Shown here: positions 44,101 through 54,338 of the stretch, in pieces
Layout: each line of letters opens with the position of its first letter
Position numbering within the stretch: the first letter of the stretch is position 1
NCBI RefSeq assembly: GCF_008711285.1
Contig: NZ_VXDC01000003.1
Span: 1 to 64,000, forward strand
Source: Roseibium aquae
Lineage (GTDB): Bacteria > Pseudomonadota > Alphaproteobacteria > Rhizobiales > Stappiaceae
Length of the DNA stretch: 64,000 nt
Direction: 5' to 3'
The notes under the pieces: generated by a model
Database searches by the model: none
What the model saw: the letters and a program-made list of their open reading frames with translations, nothing else
What the model was told of the DNA's origin: nothing
Program-made: the position numbers and the translations under genes

Positions 44101-44240
44101 ACCTGCGCCTGCTTGATCGTGAAAGCCGGGTCCTCCAGCCGCCCCACGGTCAGAAGACCCCAAATGCCGCCCAGAAGCGCGAGAAGGACGATCATCCAGG
44201 TGTTGACCGGTTTTTCGATGGAATAGCGTGCGATATCCAT
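41121..44240 (-). CDS. efflux RND transporter permease subunit (AcrB/HAE1-like)
   Basis: This 1039-residue inner-membrane pump begins MDIARYSIEKPVNTWMIVLL and has the RND architecture of 12 helices and two large periplasmic loops. Conserved blocks are QVITAYPGATAEEVETEVTE, QVPGTNIVEVGDAV and TM4 GMLVDNAIVVAEGM, the proton-relay region. It probably expels amphiphilic compounds with the adaptor encoded 50 bp upstream. No outer-membrane channel gene is adjacent, so it must share one encoded elsewhere. Regulated probably by the TetR protein heading the operon. Confidence 0.94.
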   Translation of the reverse strand: MDIARYSIEKPVNTWMIVLLALLGGIWGLLTVGRLEDPAFTIKQAQVITAYPGATAEEVETEVTEKLETAIQQLPQLKEIISESIPGLSRISVEIKSTYDSAELPQVWDELRRKVNDEQRNLPSGAAPPLVFDDFGDVFGLYYALTADGYSNRDIRQAVRDIRRQLLTVQGVGKVDVAGEPEDVIYLNIQQDRMASLGISLDDIAAVLAAENAIQTNGSGLSGDRRIRLMTPTAFEEYGMIRDLVVGRPGSTAMIRLSDIAELEIGEPEQPDLLIRYKGQQAVTLGVSQVPGTNIVEVGDAVMAKLDDISRDLPVGMEIHPIYAQNVVVDEAVNGFIVNLGMSVAIVIGVLCLFMGWRAGIVVGSILLLTVLATVLLMRILSIEMERISLGALIIAMGMLVDNAIVVAEGMMINMQRGMKAVQAASRAVNQTIWPLLGATVIGIMAFSGIGLSPDATGEFLFSLFAVIGISLLLSWVFAVTVTPLFGKYFFKTTAAGDLSDPYKGFLYSAYRTLLVGALHVRLLTVLALVGVTAACVVSFGNVKQAFFPDSNTPIFYVDYWAPQGTDIRATGADLIEMEKAVLSDPRVEAVTSFAGRGATRFMLTYNPEDPNQAFGHMVVRAWSREDIDMLAIDLRRQFAEDFPAAQIITTRIVFGPGSGAKLEARFSGPDADVLRSLGAQAMALFNRPDNRLGDVRIDWRQRELVVQPRFDEDRGRISGVTRQELAESLKFATEGVQAGFFRDGDDQIPIVARKARIEGVPVTETINDTLVFSSTQNRFIPIEQLVTEFRMEAQDTLIRRKDRVRTLTVQAEPIGGETASAALARIRPQIEAIALPHGYSLEWGGEYEDTNEAQASLGAQLPLGFLVMLIITILLFGKVRQPLIIWLMVPMSINGVAIALLATDTPFGFVALLGFLSLSGMLIKNAIVLLEEIDLEIAEGRNRYEAIVAASVSRMRPVMLAAITTILGMAPLLYDAFFRSMAVTIMGGLAFATVLTLIATPVLYALFFRVRPPKRSGPAESPEGEIIREPSEPEPARP

Positions 44241-44290
44241 GACGCCGTGATCGCCTTTCTGCCGGAAAGAGGTCTTGGGTGACGGTGAAG

Positions 44291-45388
44291 TCAGCGCAGG
44301 GGCCGGATCGACTGCCCATCGCTTAGGTAGGCAACGCCCGCAGACACAATCTGGTCGCCAATAGACAAGCCGTCGGTCACCGGAAGATACGGCCCCATGA
44401 TCGGGCCGACGGTGACGGGCGCGCGCGTAACGGTCCCCTCTTGCGGACCAAAAACATACACGTACGGCTCGCCCGCCGCATTGACCGCCACCGCGGAGCT
44501 CGGCACCAAAAGGGTTTCCGAAAGATCCAGCCCCTCGGGCCGAACCTTCACTTCTACCGAGGCGGTCATGCCGGGAATAATACGTTCATCCTTGCCGCTT
44601 TTCGCGGCAAGTGTGACCCGGTAGGTTTGGGTAATCGGATCGATCTGGCTGGAGTGCTCCCGGTATTCCAGTTCAATCTCCTGGCCTGGAAGGGACAGGA
44701 ATTGGGCGCTTATGGATTGAACCTCGTTTTCCGCAACCTTCACGAACAAGGCTTCGGGAACATTAATGTCGATCTGGGTTTCGGAGACGTCCTGCAGCCG
44801 GGCGACGGCCGTTCCGACGTCTATGGTCGTGAAATTGTCGACCAGGCGTAAGCTGACAATACCGTCAAATGGCGCCCTGATCTCGGTGTAGAACAGGTTC
44901 TGTTCCGCCGCCCGGAGCGCTTCGACCGCCAGCTCGTAAGCGTTCTTTTGGTCGTCATAGGATTTTTCCGAGATCACCGACCGGTCGCGCAGGGTTTCAA
45001 GCCGGTCCAAATCCCGCTTCGCCTGATCGACGCGCAGCCGCGCCTCGCGAACCGCCCGCGCATAGTCCGTCGGATCGATCTTGGCGATCAGGTCTCCTTG
45101 CGATACCGCCTGGCTTTCGCGGATCGGCAATTCGAGCAGCTTGCCCGGCACCTGAAACGACAGATCAACGGTTTGGACTGCTTCGACGCGCCCGGTAAAG
45201 CGGCGCGTGAGCAAGCCCACCTCATCGGAAACCGTGAAGATTTTCGCAGGCCGTGGCTCCGCCCTCATCGCTTCCTCGGCCTGGGCGACCGGATTCGGAG
45301 CTTCTTCCTGACAGGCAGCCAGCAGTCCCGCGCCCAGCAGCACAGGCACAAGCCGGCGCCAGCCTTGGGCGGTGAAGATCGACACCAT
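44291..45388 (-). CDS. efflux RND transporter periplasmic adaptor subunit, lipoprotein
   Basis: The 365-residue membrane-fusion protein has a lipobox LLAAC (Cys about residue 26), a lipoyl half-motif KLLELPIRESQAVSQGDLIA, a coiled-coil hairpin (RLRVDQAKRDLDRLETLRD), the second lipoyl half YTEIRAPFDGIVSLRLVDNF and a beta-barrel domain. It links the RND pump to an outer-membrane channel. The start at 45388 lies five bases after the tetR stop; upstream in-frame codons belong to tetR sequence. Confidence 0.93.
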   Translation of the reverse strand: MVSIFTAQGWRRLVPVLLGAGLLAACQEEAPNPVAQAEEAMRAEPRPAKIFTVSDEVGLLTRRFTGRVEAVQTVDLSFQVPGKLLELPIRESQAVSQGDLIAKIDPTDYARAVREARLRVDQAKRDLDRLETLRDRSVISEKSYDDQKNAYELAVEALRAAEQNLFYTEIRAPFDGIVSLRLVDNFTTIDVGTAVARLQDVSETQIDINVPEALFVKVAENEVQSISAQFLSLPGQEIELEYREHSSQIDPITQTYRVTLAAKSGKDERIIPGMTASVEVKVRPEGLDLSETLLVPSSAVAVNAAGEPYVYVFGPQEGTVTRAPVTVGPIMGPYLPVTDGLSIGDQIVSAGVAYLSDGQSIRPLR

Positions 45389-45393
45389 CGCAC

Positions 45394-45993
45394 TTAATCC
45401 TTTGGCTTGAGGAGGTTGCGCATCCAGTTCAAAACCGCGCGGCGTTCGTCTTGGCTCATCAGTGAAACACCGTGGGCGTCGCAAAAATGCAGTCCGTCGA
45501 GCGCCGACAAGACCACCATGGCCCGGGTGAAGTCGGCCGACTCGGCCGCGATCTGGGTTCGGTAGCCTTGCATCAAATCCACGAAGGGTTCGATTAGGCT
45601 CGGTGTCTGAACGCTTGTCACCAGAACCGCCCGGCTCACCGTTTGCTGCTCATTGAGCCAGCGCTCCGTCACATCGATCATCGCGGACAGCGTCGGACTA
45701 TCGGTGTCTTGATGACGCAACCGGGCCAATGCCACTTCCGCGTCGAACTGATGGGTCAGGTACCGCACCATGCCGCAGATCAGGAGGTTCTTCGACTTGA
45801 AATTATAAAGCACGCCCCCTTTGGAAAACCCGCTTTGGGCGGCTACGGCATCAATCGTGAGGTTCATTCCGCCCGAGCGGCACACGATAGACAACGCTGC
45901 CTCCAGGATCGCGCGCTGCGAAGCGGAAAACGTCCCACCTGTGCCCTGCTCCAAACCGGTTCTCCAGATCCATCCGTTTGTGCTGCACTGCAT
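45394..45993 (-). CDS. TetR family transcriptional regulator of the RND operon
   Basis: The 199-residue protein has an N-terminal TetR helix-turn-helix (QRAILEAALSIVCRSGGMNL, then TIDAVAAQSGFSKGGVLYNF) and a C-terminal ligand domain with WLNEQQTVSRAVLVTS. It precedes the adaptor and pump genes on the same strand. The ATG at 45993 lacks a ribosome-binding site; a TTG at 45954, with GGAG eight bases before it, may be the real start. A palindrome at 45997-46012 is a likely operator. Confidence 0.88.
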   Translation of the reverse strand: MQCSTNGWIWRTGLEQGTGGTFSASQRAILEAALSIVCRSGGMNLTIDAVAAQSGFSKGGVLYNFKSKNLLICGMVRYLTHQFDAEVALARLRHQDTDSPTLSAMIDVTERWLNEQQTVSRAVLVTSVQTPSLIEPFVDLMQGYRTQIAAESADFTRAMVVLSALDGLHFCDAHGVSLMSQDERRAVLNWMRNLLKPKD

Positions 45994-45996
45994 ATA

Positions 45997-46012
45997 TACC
46001 GTCCAGCCGGTA
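45997..46012. promoter_or_regulatory. palindrome upstream of tetR gene, candidate operator
   Basis: TACCG-TCCAGC-CGGTA is a perfect inverted repeat with five-base arms, placed directly before the possible ATG or 43 bp before the alternative TTG of the TetR gene. TetR regulators usually bind such sites to repress their own efflux operon. Confidence 0.5.
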
Positions 46013-46185
46013 CAGACAACCGTCCAGCTTCACCCCATTCGGATTTCTTCCGTTCGCCATCAACAAACGGGAGCGAGCCACCGAAACCGGCGGGACATGT
46101 TGGCGGATGGCGCGTGAGAAAGGCCGGTATGCCCGGTGGATTGGATCGCGGAGCCGGACACACCACCCAGCGGAAACGGGAAGGC

Positions 46186-47829
46186 CTAAGCCGCTGCGCC
46201 TTCCATGGCGGACCCGGCGGCCGCGCGGGATGCGGCTTCGGCCTCCGCTGCAAGGCGCTCGGCCTCGCGTTCCTTTTCCTCAAGGTCCTCGGCATAGGCC
46301 AGATACTCTCTGGCCGGCATCGGCGGGGCAAACCGGTAGCCCTGGGCGGCCGTGACGCCCAGTTCCAGAAGGCGTTGCACCTGTTCTTCGGTTTCAACCC
46401 CTTCCGCGATGATCCCCATGCCCAGATTGTCCGCCAGTTCCACCAGACTGTCGACGATCGTCGATGTGTTGTCGTCGGTGCCGATCGTGTCGATGAACAT
46501 CTTGTCGACCTTGATAATGTCGATTCCCAGCTTTTGCAGATAGGCCATACCGCCGTGACCGGTCCCCACATCGTCCAGCGCCACACGAACGCCGAGCGCT
46601 TGCAGTTCGGCAATGATCTTGCGGGCCAGATCGAGATCGGACAAAGGGTGGCGCTCGGTGACCTCGACAACGATCTGCTGGAAGGAAATGTTGCTGTTCT
46701 CGAAGGCGCCCTTGATGTCTGAAATGATTTCCCGATCCAGAAAATGACCGGCAAAAAGGTTGATGGAAAGCTTCAGATCCGGCCGTTCGCTGTAGAACTG
46801 CCCCATTTCCTCGCAACTTTGGGTCATAATGTGCCGGGTCATGTCGTAGATGTGGCCCCGGCTTTCCGCGTAGGACATGAACTGCCCTGGTGAAATCACA
46901 TCCCCATTTGGACGCTTCCAGCGCATCAAGACCTCACAGCCGCGCAGCTTGCCGGTTTCGATATCGATTACCGGCTGATAGTAGGGGATGAATTCCCCGT
47001 TCTTGATTGCCGCAACAAACTCGTCGTTGGCCTCGGTTTCGGGCCGCCACGAGAACCAGACACTGATCGCCACGAACAGAACCGCCATGCCGACAAAGGC
47101 CAGGAACGCGACCACTTTGAGCGGTTGAACGACCTGGATCGCGGCGCTGCGCGGAGCGATCACGGTCGCGCGCAATGGATAATTCTGCGACCAGATCGAA
47201 ACAACGATCGTATCATCGGGATTGGTCGCGGCGGAGTTATATCCGCCCACCCCATACCAGAACAGGTTATCGCCCAGATGAAGCTCGGACCGCCGGTAGG
47301 ACAGCAGATAATCGGGGCCCGGGTCGGAGGCGATCACAGCCGGGGTCACTTCGGCGAACAGCCGCGTACCATCCCTCAAATCCCAACTGATCACCGCAGC
47401 CCGAGCCCCGAGATACTCCCGGTCCAGCATCCCGATGCCCACCAGCGGACCATCCGGGCGCACGGATGGCAAAATGGCATCGCCCGTCAGTTCGATATCC
47501 GGAACGATGCACATCCGCCGGCCAGAGGCGTCCACCAGCCCAAGAGCATCGATCATGCCCATTTCCGCGACCAGCTTCTGGTAGATCAAGCGGTCGCCGG
47601 TTTCACAGGTCTGGACATCGTCCCGATCCAGACGCTGCAGGACCGTCACGGTATCGCTGATCGCTTCCTCGGCCCGCTGGATATGGCGCTGCCCCATCCC
47701 TTCCATCTCGGAGCGCGCCTGGGAAACGGCATAGTTGTTCAAGACCATGTTGGCGGCAAACAGGGGTGCAGCCGCCAAGACAATGGCGATTGCGACGGCG
47801 CGCGCGAATATGAGGTAAGGGCCGGTCAA
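46186..47829 (-). CDS. CSS-motif sensor EAL-domain cyclic-di-GMP phosphodiesterase
   Basis: This 547-residue inner-membrane protein has a first helix (residues 9-27), a periplasmic domain with two cysteines (DVQTCETGDR and GRRMCIVPD) resembling the redox-controlled CSS domain of PdeC-type enzymes, a second helix near 245-263, then an EAL domain. The signature reads EVL (GCEVLMRW) rather than EAL, but metal- and substrate-binding residues are kept: SINLFAGHF, VEVTERH, ALDDVGTGHGG, IKVDKMFID, AEGVET and AAQGYRFAPP. It likely hydrolyses cyclic-di-GMP. The tail is an alanine/glutamate-rich coiled segment. Confidence 0.88.
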   Translation of the reverse strand: MTGPYLIFARAVAIAIVLAAAPLFAANMVLNNYAVSQARSEMEGMGQRHIQRAEEAISDTVTVLQRLDRDDVQTCETGDRLIYQKLVAEMGMIDALGLVDASGRRMCIVPDIELTGDAILPSVRPDGPLVGIGMLDREYLGARAAVISWDLRDGTRLFAEVTPAVIASDPGPDYLLSYRRSELHLGDNLFWYGVGGYNSAATNPDDTIVVSIWSQNYPLRATVIAPRSAAIQVVQPLKVVAFLAFVGMAVLFVAISVWFSWRPETEANDEFVAAIKNGEFIPYYQPVIDIETGKLRGCEVLMRWKRPNGDVISPGQFMSYAESRGHIYDMTRHIMTQSCEEMGQFYSERPDLKLSINLFAGHFLDREIISDIKGAFENSNISFQQIVVEVTERHPLSDLDLARKIIAELQALGVRVALDDVGTGHGGMAYLQKLGIDIIKVDKMFIDTIGTDDNTSTIVDSLVELADNLGMGIIAEGVETEEQVQRLLELGVTAAQGYRFAPPMPAREYLAYAEDLEEKEREAERLAAEAEAASRAAAGSAMEGAAA

Positions 47830-47989
47830 GTGGACGCCTTATCGTGAATAAATCCTTTCGAAGGATGGTCCATAGTCGTAAACAAGCCCTGAAGACCGGA
47901 GGCGGAAACCTCCTTATTTTTGCGCGATGGCGCAAGGCTTGCAAATCGGGCTATGGCTTGACCAGACAAACGAGAAAGAGGAGCCGCCC

Positions 47990-48910
47990 ATGCAGGCCTT
48001 GTTCATTGGACAGGCATATATCGACGTCACATTCCTGACAGACACACTGCCCACGGGCGACGAGAAAACGATCGCGGAAGACTACGCGGTCAGTTTCGGC
48101 GGCAATGCCGTGACCGCCGCCTTCTGCTGCGCCAAACTCGGCGGAAAACCGGAGCTTTTGTGTTCGCAGGCTGACGACTGGCTGGCCCGGATGTTTCTGG
48201 ACATGGCGGCGCAATACGGCATTTCCGTGCATGGCCGGAAGGTGCGCGAATCCTCCCTCTCGTTCATCATGCCCAAAGGCGGGAAACGTGCCATCGTGCG
48301 CTGCCGCGACAACGACTTCCTGCATCCGTTTCCACCGCTGAACCTGACCGGCATGCGGGCCCTTCATCTGGACGGGCACATGCCCGATGCCGCGTTGCAT
48401 TATGCAAGAACCTGCCGCGAGCTCGGCATCTTGACATCCTTGGATGGCGGAGCGGTTCGCGCCAATACAGACGAGCTTCTGCGATACATTGACATTGCGG
48501 TTGTGTCGGAGCGTTTCTGCGAGCAGCTTGGAAAGTCCGTCGGCAACACTCTTGAGCACTTACGTGCACATGGATGCCCGGTCGGCGCCGTCACGCTCGG
48601 CGAAAACGGAACGGTCTGGTATTCGGGTTCGGGCCCGGACCAGACCCTCCCCGCACTCGACGTCCCGCTTTCGAAAGTCATCGATTCCAATGGAGCCGGA
48701 GACGTATTTCACGGAGCCTACATCGCCTCCTACCTTCACGACGCGGACAAGACCTGGGAGGAGCATTTCCGGTTTGCCCGTGGCGCCTCCACACATGCCA
48801 TCCAGCACCTGGGAAACGAGGCCAGCCTTCCCGACCTTGCCCAAGTCGAGATTGCGGCGGCGGCCTTTCCGGAAAAAAGCGTGTCCGGGTTGTTGGATAC
48901 ACACCGCTAG
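47990..48910 (+). CDS. PfkB family carbohydrate kinase
   Basis: The 306-residue protein starts MQALFIGQAYIDVTFLTDTL, has the sugar-binding SFGGNAVTAAFCCAKLGGKP and the ATP/catalytic block VIDSNGAGDVFHGAYIASYL with the catalytic aspartate of GAGD. The usual DTTGAGD is DSNGAGD here. The sugar cannot be named; ribokinase-, ketohexokinase- and YihV-like enzymes are all possible. AAAGAGGAG seven bases upstream decides the start at 47990. It is divergent from the EAL gene with about 160 bp between. Confidence 0.9.
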   Translation: MQALFIGQAYIDVTFLTDTLPTGDEKTIAEDYAVSFGGNAVTAAFCCAKLGGKPELLCSQADDWLARMFLDMAAQYGISVHGRKVRESSLSFIMPKGGKRAIVRCRDNDFLHPFPPLNLTGMRALHLDGHMPDAALHYARTCRELGILTSLDGGAVRANTDELLRYIDIAVVSERFCEQLGKSVGNTLEHLRAHGCPVGAVTLGENGTVWYSGSGPDQTLPALDVPLSKVIDSNGAGDVFHGAYIASYLHDADKTWEEHFRFARGASTHAIQHLGNEASLPDLAQVEIAAAAFPEKSVSGLLDTHR

Positions 48911-49006
48911 TCCGATCCCGCTCTTGAATACGGCTGCCTCCTGCTCCATCGTGCCGCCTGTCTCGCCTTTGTTGCCAAAGGCCGTTCCATCACGGAGACC
49001 CATATT

Positions 49007-50179
49007 ATGACTCGTCGATCCACAGCCCTCGCAGCGGCCTTGTTGCTGTCCGTCGCGGCGATCCCTCTTTCGGGCGCGCAGGCCTTTCAGCCCACCGGCA
49101 GCGATGTTGGCGATGCCTTCTTGACGCTCCTGGAGGCCGAGGACGGAAAGGTGGACAGCTATGCCAGCGCATCACCGACCAGCGCGGGACTGGTGATCGA
49201 GGGGATCAAGGTCGTCAGCGATGGCGGAGATGACACAGTCGTGACTATCGGCCGAACCCTTCTTTCGGACGGCCAGCTTCAGGCCGATGGGCGGCTGAAA
49301 CTGGGCGGGTTGTCCATGGACGATTTGGCGCTCACCTCCAGTGACGGCGGGCTGACCGTGCAGACCATGCGCGCGACGGACGTGCTGCTCCCCGCTCCGG
49401 GGATGGTGGACAATGTCGAGGATTTGCCGCTTGGCGGGCCGGTCTACAAGACGGTGGCGGTCGAAACCATCACCGTGACCGCGGAAGACGGCAATACCGT
49501 CGCGATCGACAAGATCGCCGCGACCATCGACGAGATGGACGGCGATCTGATGACGGCCGGCAGCTTTGCCGTGGACGGTCTAACCATCGATACCGCCGCC
49601 CTGTCCGATACTGATGCCGCGGAACTGAAAAAGCTTGGCTACGACAGTATCACGCTCGATGTGTCCGGCCAGGGCCGCTGGGATCCGGACAGTGCGCAGG
49701 CCGATCTCCAATCCTGGCGCATCTCGGGCGCGGAAGTCGGTACGCTCGAACTCTCCTTCTCGCTTGGTGGCATCACACGGGAGCTTATCGACCAGTTGGA
49801 TGCGGCCCAGGACAATCCGGAAGAGGCCATGGCCCTGATGCAGGGCATCACCGTGAACGCGATCAACATCGATCTCCAGAACGATTCGCTGGTCGACCGG
49901 GTGCTGGAACAGCACGCGCAGGAAGCTGGCATGGACCGGGCGACCTTCGTGTCCCAAATGACCGCGGCGCTGCCTATGATGCTTGGCATGCTGCAAAATC
50001 CGGGGTTCCAGGATGAAGTGGCCACCGCCCTCACCGCCTTCATGACGGATCCAAAATCGTTGAGCCTGGCGGCCGCCCCGGCGAACCCGGTGCCAATGGC
50101 CCAGATCATGGGGACCGTCATGATGGCCCCGCAGGCCCTGCCGCAAATGCTCGGTGTGTCGATCAACGCCAACCAGTAG
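49007..50179 (+). CDS. secreted protein of unknown function
   Basis: The 390-residue protein has a signal peptide (MTRRSTALAAALLLSVAAIP, cleavage after SGAQA). The rest is rich in short beta-like segments with repeated acidic and glycine turns (SDGGDDTVVTIG, GRLKLGGLSMDDLALTSS), then a more helical, methionine-rich C-terminus (LPMMLGMLQNPGF, MAQIMGTVMMAPQALPQMLG). No cysteines or catalytic motif are seen after the signal. It is probably periplasmic; it is not recognised. A strong terminator follows, so it is the end of a transcript. Confidence 0.7.
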   Translation: MTRRSTALAAALLLSVAAIPLSGAQAFQPTGSDVGDAFLTLLEAEDGKVDSYASASPTSAGLVIEGIKVVSDGGDDTVVTIGRTLLSDGQLQADGRLKLGGLSMDDLALTSSDGGLTVQTMRATDVLLPAPGMVDNVEDLPLGGPVYKTVAVETITVTAEDGNTVAIDKIAATIDEMDGDLMTAGSFAVDGLTIDTAALSDTDAAELKKLGYDSITLDVSGQGRWDPDSAQADLQSWRISGAEVGTLELSFSLGGITRELIDQLDAAQDNPEEAMALMQGITVNAINIDLQNDSLVDRVLEQHAQEAGMDRATFVSQMTAALPMMLGMLQNPGFQDEVATALTAFMTDPKSLSLAAAPANPVPMAQIMGTVMMAPQALPQMLGVSINANQ

Positions 50180-50216
50180 ACCGGGCGACAGGCGTTGCGC
50201 CGGACCACACGAAACC

Positions 50217-50246
50217 GCCCCGGACTTGGTCCGGGGCATTTTTTTT
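50217..50246 (+). terminator. rho-independent terminator after the secreted-protein gene
   Basis: GCCCCGGAC (50217-50225) pairs perfectly with GTCCGGGGC (50229-50237) across a TTG loop, followed by A and eight T residues (50239-50246). This is a textbook intrinsic terminator, 37 bp past the stop. Confidence 0.92.
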
Positions 50247-50314
50247 GAGGCCTTTGTCCCGGCTGTCCGATCGGCAAAGGGCTTGGGGCCTTTCGGGTTA
50301 GGCTCGCACGGGCG

Positions 50315-52120
50315 CTATTCGGCTGCCGGCTTCTTCTGGCCCGCGGCGGCGGCCTCTGTCTGGAACTGCAAGTCGCAAAGGCGCCTGTAAACACCGTCTT
50401 TCGCATACAAGTCGGCATGGGTGCCGCTTTCGGCAACCTTTCCGCGGTCGAGGACATAGATCCGGTCGGCATGGCGCACGGTGGACAGCCGGTGGGCGAT
50501 CACCAGGGTGGTCCGTCCCTTCATCAACCGCGCCAGCGCGGACTGCACCTTGGATTCGGACTCAGCATCAAGCGCAGACGTCGCCTCGTCCAGCAGCAGC
50601 ACCGGCGCGTCACGCAGCATCGCCCGGGCAATGGCGATCCGCTGCCGCTGACCGCCAGACAGGTTCGCGCCGCCCAGTCCAGCCGGAGTGTCGTATCCCC
50701 TCGGCAGTTCCAGGATGAAGTCATGGGCGTTCGCATCCCGTGCGGCCTGCTCGATCTGCGCGTCTGTCGCCTCCCGGCATCCGAGCGCGATGTTGTCGCG
50801 AAGGGAAACGTCGAACAGGAAAGTGTCTTGCGAGACGACGGCGATCTGCCGGCGCAACGAGTTGAGCGACACCGCGCGGATGTCCTGACCATCGATGGAA
50901 ATCCGGCCCGATCCGGGATCGTAAAACCGCTCGAGCAGCGCGAACAAGGTGGACTTTCCGGCACCCGACGCGCCAACCAGCGCCGTCGTCTGGCCGCCGC
51001 TGGCAACAAGCGACAAACCGCGCAGCGCAGGGGACTCTCCGTAGGAAAAATCGACGTCCTTGAACTCGACCTCCCCCGTTCGGATCTCCAAGGGCGGCGC
51101 CCCATCCTGGTCCACCAGAACGGGCTTGTCGTCAATCAACTCGTACATGATCCGCACGCCGACGAGGCTTTTCGACAAATTGACCTGCAGGCGGGCCAGA
51201 CGCTTGGCCGGATCGTAGGCCAGGAGCAAAGCGGTGATGAACGAAAAGAAGGCACCTGGGTCCTGGTCCAACTCGACAACCGCGTAGCCGCCATAAAGAA
51301 TGACAAGACCGACCGCGCAGCCGCCCAGGGTTTCCATCAGCGGCGAGGTCCGGGCCGTCAGGGCCGCGATCTTGTCGGCCTGTTTGCGCACATCGTCGAC
51401 CGCCGCGTCCATGCGCGCGCGCATGAACGGCTCGATCGCAAAGGCCTTGATGACCCGCGCGCCCAGGGCCGTTTCCTGCAGGACGGACATGATCTTCGCC
51501 GACGACACGATCTGCTGGCGGGCATGCTTGCGCACCCGTTTGATCAGCACGGTCACGGCCAAGACCGCGGGCGGCATGATGACCAGGGCAATCATGCTCA
51601 ACACCGGATCCTGAAGCAGCATCACACCGACAAGCGCCACCAGTGTCAACACGTCCCGGCCGAGCGTGACCATGACCATGTCCATCACCGCGCGCGCGTC
51701 ATTCGCGCCCTGATTGACCCGGACGGACAGATCGCCGAGAGACTTCTCGTCCAGATAGGCCGTGTCCTGCTCGGTGATCCGGCGGAACAGGGTCTTCTGC
51801 AGCGTGGCCACGATGTCATTGCCAATCCGCGCCAGAACGACCATCTGTCCGTAGGACGCTGCCCCCTTGACAAGAAAGATCCCAACCACGGTGGCGGCGA
51901 TCACATACACCATCATCGGATCGCGATTGACGAAAACTTCGTTGATGACGTCGCGCATGATCCAGGCGCTGGCGGCCGTCGATCCGGCAACAAGCGCCAT
52001 GAAAAAGAACGCCAGACCATAGCGGGCCATATACTGCCGGGTATTCTCCAGCACCAGCCGCTTGACCACCTGGTAGGTGCCGTCAGGATCTTGCAAAAGT
52101 TGCCATTTCGCGGGATTCAT
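50315..52120 (-). CDS. ABC transporter ATP-binding protein/permease (MsbA-like exporter)
   Basis: This 601-residue half-transporter has an N-terminal membrane domain of about six helices (from residue 30) and a C-terminal ATPase with Walker A VGASGAGKST, signature LSGGQRQRIAIARAM, Walker B LLLDEATSALD and H-loop IAHRLSTV. It resembles MsbA/LpxA-type lipid and drug exporters. The substrate is unknown. The ATG at 52120 is directly preceded by an in-frame GTG at 52123. It is downstream of aspS on the same strand, but a hairpin separates them. Confidence 0.92.
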   Translation of the reverse strand: MNPAKWQLLQDPDGTYQVVKRLVLENTRQYMARYGLAFFFMALVAGSTAASAWIMRDVINEVFVNRDPMMVYVIAATVVGIFLVKGAASYGQMVVLARIGNDIVATLQKTLFRRITEQDTAYLDEKSLGDLSVRVNQGANDARAVMDMVMVTLGRDVLTLVALVGVMLLQDPVLSMIALVIMPPAVLAVTVLIKRVRKHARQQIVSSAKIMSVLQETALGARVIKAFAIEPFMRARMDAAVDDVRKQADKIAALTARTSPLMETLGGCAVGLVILYGGYAVVELDQDPGAFFSFITALLLAYDPAKRLARLQVNLSKSLVGVRIMYELIDDKPVLVDQDGAPPLEIRTGEVEFKDVDFSYGESPALRGLSLVASGGQTTALVGASGAGKSTLFALLERFYDPGSGRISIDGQDIRAVSLNSLRRQIAVVSQDTFLFDVSLRDNIALGCREATDAQIEQAARDANAHDFILELPRGYDTPAGLGGANLSGGQRQRIAIARAMLRDAPVLLLDEATSALDAESESKVQSALARLMKGRTTLVIAHRLSTVRHADRIYVLDRGKVAESGTHADLYAKDGVYRRLCDLQFQTEAAAAGQKKPAAE

Positions 52121-52149
52121 CACGCCGCTGATCGCCTTTTCGATATGCG

Positions 52150-52172
52150 AAGGGCCGGATTGTCCGGCCCTT
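52150..52172 (-). terminator. hairpin between aspS and the MsbA-like gene
   Basis: AAGGGCCGGA (52150-52159) pairs perfectly with TCCGGCCCTT (52163-52172) around a three-base loop, 47 bp past the aspS stop. No T-run follows on the minus strand, so termination may need Rho. Confidence 0.65.
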
Positions 52173-52218
52173 GGTTGCGTTATCGTTTCTTTTCAGGACC
52201 GTCGCAAGAGGCGGTGGA

Positions 52219-54000
<1,782 letters not shown>

Positions 54001-54338
54001 TCTGTGTCCTCGATTTTGATTGAAGCGTGCGGAAACGATCACGCCGTGACAGCGCCCGGGCGCCGGAACGATGCTGCCCGGCAGCAAGATCCGGACATGC
54101 GCGCCGCACAAGCCACGATGCAGGCGAAAAGTCAAGGGAGCGGGCCAGTCTGGGCGGCAGATGCCCGGTCTTCAACGGTCTTGAAGCAAGCGTGCGAACC
54201 GGTGCCTTCGCTCACGGGACCGTGAACGCGAAAACCAGGATCGTGTGACGCTCCGGCATCGGATTTTGCCACAAAGGTCCTATACCGATGGAGATAGGAA
54301 GATCCACCAGGGCGCCTTTCAGCGACAGGAGAGATGAC
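54001..54338. other. intergenic region between aspS and the dioxygenase-like gene
   Basis: About 340 bp with no credible gene. It holds divergent promoters. The only site I can support is the ribosome-binding AGGAGA just before the ATG at 54339. No clear operator was seen. Confidence 0.4.
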
